DNA of 64,000 bases from Palaemon carinicauda (Eukaryota; Arthropoda; Malacostraca; Decapoda; Palaemonidae). The stretch lies in contig NC_090757.1 in NCBI RefSeq assembly GCF_036898095.1, forward strand, positions 66,233,547-66,297,546, read 5' to 3'. Numbering within the stretch: the first letter of the stretch is position 1; the number at the start of each line of letters is the position of its first letter. Positions 62,351 to 64,000 of the stretch are shown piece by piece. The position numbers and the translations under genes were made by a program. The notes under the pieces are model-generated. The model ran no database searches and had not been told where the DNA came from. It saw nothing but the letters and a program-made list of their open reading frames with translations.

Positions 62351-64000
62351 TCTCGTCCTTTCCCCACATTCTTGATGCGGTTCTCGGACTCGTCAAAGGA
62401 AAGGGGGGGGGGGGGCATGTTCCGGTCCAGGCCTATGGTCAAGACCTGAAGGATACCTCTCCATCATTCAGGCAGGCTTAAGGGCCTTAGTCTGGCCCCT
62501 CTTCAGATCCTACCGCTCCTGCCAAGTCGCCCCGTTGCGTGTCGACTTCATGCTAACCAGCAGGGGACGCATTTTCACACCTTCACATCTTGCAGTAGAG
62601 ATACCGGGATGATTGAGATTCTCTCAATTCCACCATCGGCTCTCTCATTCCAGGCAGGGGAATGTTTCTCTCAGACTATCCGAGCAGAGCCTCATAGAGA
62701 GAGTGTACCTAGGGGTCTTTGACCTTGGGTAACCAGCAAGTGCTGGTCTGGGGGACCTGATCGCGACAGCTTGGAACCTCAAGCTTCCGCTAGTTTTCCC
62801 CCCAGTCTCAGACCCCGAGACTCTGGCAAGATGCATTCCGGTGATGGTGGGACAACTTCGACGCCTGCGTCTTCCCTCCTTTTTGTCTGCGGACAATGGG
62901 TCTCAACAAAACCAGGTTGTCTGTCAACCTTTCAATGGGAGAGCTCCACTGGGACTATGCGCAGAACGGTTTCTGGACCCTCTGCTTCCCCTGACGGAAC
63001 TCCCGGGAGAGCTTCTCCCACGGCGCAGACTACTCAAGCAACCACACTGCGACATCTCTCCCGAACCGGGGCGTCGCTTCGGCTTCATGCCTGGAGACAC
63101 TACGCCTCCTCCTCTAGAAGAGACAACCCGCTACAGTCGCGGTACGGAGGTCGCATCATCTGCGATAGTCATCCACAGGGGTCTCCCAGGCAAAGTGAAG
63201 AGTCTAAGGTGGTTGGTGCCGTGGGAGATATACCTCTTCCCGTGAGGCCTCTTCTCCAGCAATAACGGTCTTATTGCCTTTCGGCGGGAGGAAACTCCTT
63301 TCCGCTCTTGGCAATGAAGCCTGTCGCTCAGCCTTTCCCTGACCTTCAGGCTTAAAGGAATAACTTTTTCCTGCCCGCTGGATCTATCCTCGCTCATGCG
63401 AAGCTACGATCGTCCCTGCCCTAGTCGGAGGAAGACCTCCAACTTGGAGCATGGCTCGGACTTTTAGTCCTTTAAGAGATCTTCTCAAGACCCTTTTACG
63501 ACAGGCCTCGGATAGTATTCCGCCTTGGGTCTTCTGCTCACTCTGGCCACGGCCAGTGTGTAAGCAATCTTCTTGGTCTCTTACTACTCCCCCCCTTTCT
63601 AAGGAAGAGGGGAAGGCAACATTCAGGCTCGCTCCTGAGTTGTTGGCTAGACTCAGAATCTGAGGGTCCCGACCCTTCGGTCCGATTCATTCAAGATTTT
63701 GAGTCTCCATTCTGTGTCTGATGTCCCAAGACCTTCTCTTTCTTGCCAGTACAGGAATCGAGAGGTTAGCGCTGGGAACAGCTGCAGTTTGGCCTCAGTT
63801 GCAGCCGATTTGGGAACACAAGGAGAACATGGGGGGAGAGTCACCAGTATACCTCTTCAGCCCGGACTCAAGGACATTCATCTCGACCTGTCTTCAGACC
63901 CTCCCCCGTCACGTCGCCCTACAGCACGATGTTGGATACATCGCAACGTCCCTCGCCTTCGAGTAATACTACTCTGTGACGCAGGTGCTACAAGCTGGAG
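62350..64000 (+). pseudogene. RNase H, DLFAT and recombinase remnants in E4 (run off the window)
   Basis: CGGTTCTCGGACTCGTCAAA with a run of 13 G (62403-62415) marks RNase H. CCGAGACTCTGGCAAGATGC marks the DLFAT region. CTTCATGCCTGGAGACACTA onwards marks the recombinase. Near 63931 the HDVR box reads HDVG, as in E2. The window ends inside the recombinase. Confidence 0.7.

Larger units (their letters stand above)
56732..64000 (+). mobile_element. E4: sister of E2, defective DIRS with 5S sequence, cut by the window edge
   Basis: It starts TTGTTCCGTAACCGAAATAC with the same inverted-repeat palindrome region, leader hairpin, gag remnants, RT remnant with 5S-derived sequence, and recombinase remnant as E2. 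The sequence ends inside the recombinase. It shares E2's lesions, such as HDVG near 63931, the 5S insertion, and a G run in RNase H at 62403-62415. It differs by its own minisatellite expansions (58.7-60.1 kb). It has no complete domain. Confidence 0.87.

Overview
This window looks like repeat-rich nuclear DNA from an arthropod, most likely a decapod crustacean. I base that on interstitial CCTAA/TTAGG-type motifs (the arthropod telomere repeat), on fragments that look like THAP-domain exons with consensus splice sites, and on saturation with DIRS-type tyrosine-recombinase retrotransposons, which are known to be common in decapods. No intact host gene, tRNA gene or CRISPR array is visible. Nearly all of the sequence from 5.3 kb to the right edge is transposable-element DNA, in layers that can be ordered in time.

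Layout. 1-5.3 kb: AT-rich DNA with two in-phase exon-like pieces of a THAP-domain gene (1680-1849, 1986-2081) and a separate THAP start-like exon (3184-3287). 5.3-24.8 kb: a tandem array in which a unit of about 2.64 kb, X (979 bp of flank) plus D' (the 5' about 1.65 kb of a DIRS element), is repeated three times and then leads into the full element (24820 to about 32172). Three of the four X copies carry a different later insertion: a Merlin-like DNA transposon (5455-6791, 8-bp duplication), a pogo/Tigger-like non-autonomous element (9613-11184, TA duplication), and a complete 7.8-kb defective DIRS element, here called E2 (13792-21591). 32.2-55.1 kb: two old, decayed DIRS elements (H1, H2). 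Each is split by a younger DIRS: E3 (35087-43035) inside the H1 reverse transcriptase, and E5 (46935-53594, a different lineage and the best preserved) inside the H2 RNase H. H2 also carries a second pogo/Tigger-like copy (45379-46113). 55.1-56.7 kb: unassigned sequence with a TA microsatellite. 56.7-64 kb: E4, a sister of E2, cut by the right edge.

How the parts work. Each DIRS has inverted terminal repeats. Where the 3' end is present there is also an internal complementary region equal to the reverse complement of the joined ends, as expected for replication through a single-stranded circle followed by tyrosine-recombinase insertion without target duplication. The three occupied sites whose pre-insertion sequence can be read agree exactly with the ends predicted from the internal complementary regions. 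The coding order is Gag (Cys-rich N-terminus, Arg/Ser/Pro-rich minisatellite region, helical domain, basic tail), then RT-RNase H-'DLFAT' domain, then an overlapping tyrosine recombinase in the -1 frame. All copies in the window carry disabling mutations.

Most notable: E2 and E4 share a nearly complete 5S rRNA-derived sequence embedded in their dead RT region, together with the same lesions elsewhere. They are therefore sister copies of a non-autonomous DIRS family mobilised in trans. Also of note are a long open -1 frame across RT/RNase H in two separate DIRS lineages, a 3' UTR palindrome that changes by compensatory substitutions, and gag minisatellites that stay open in several frames.
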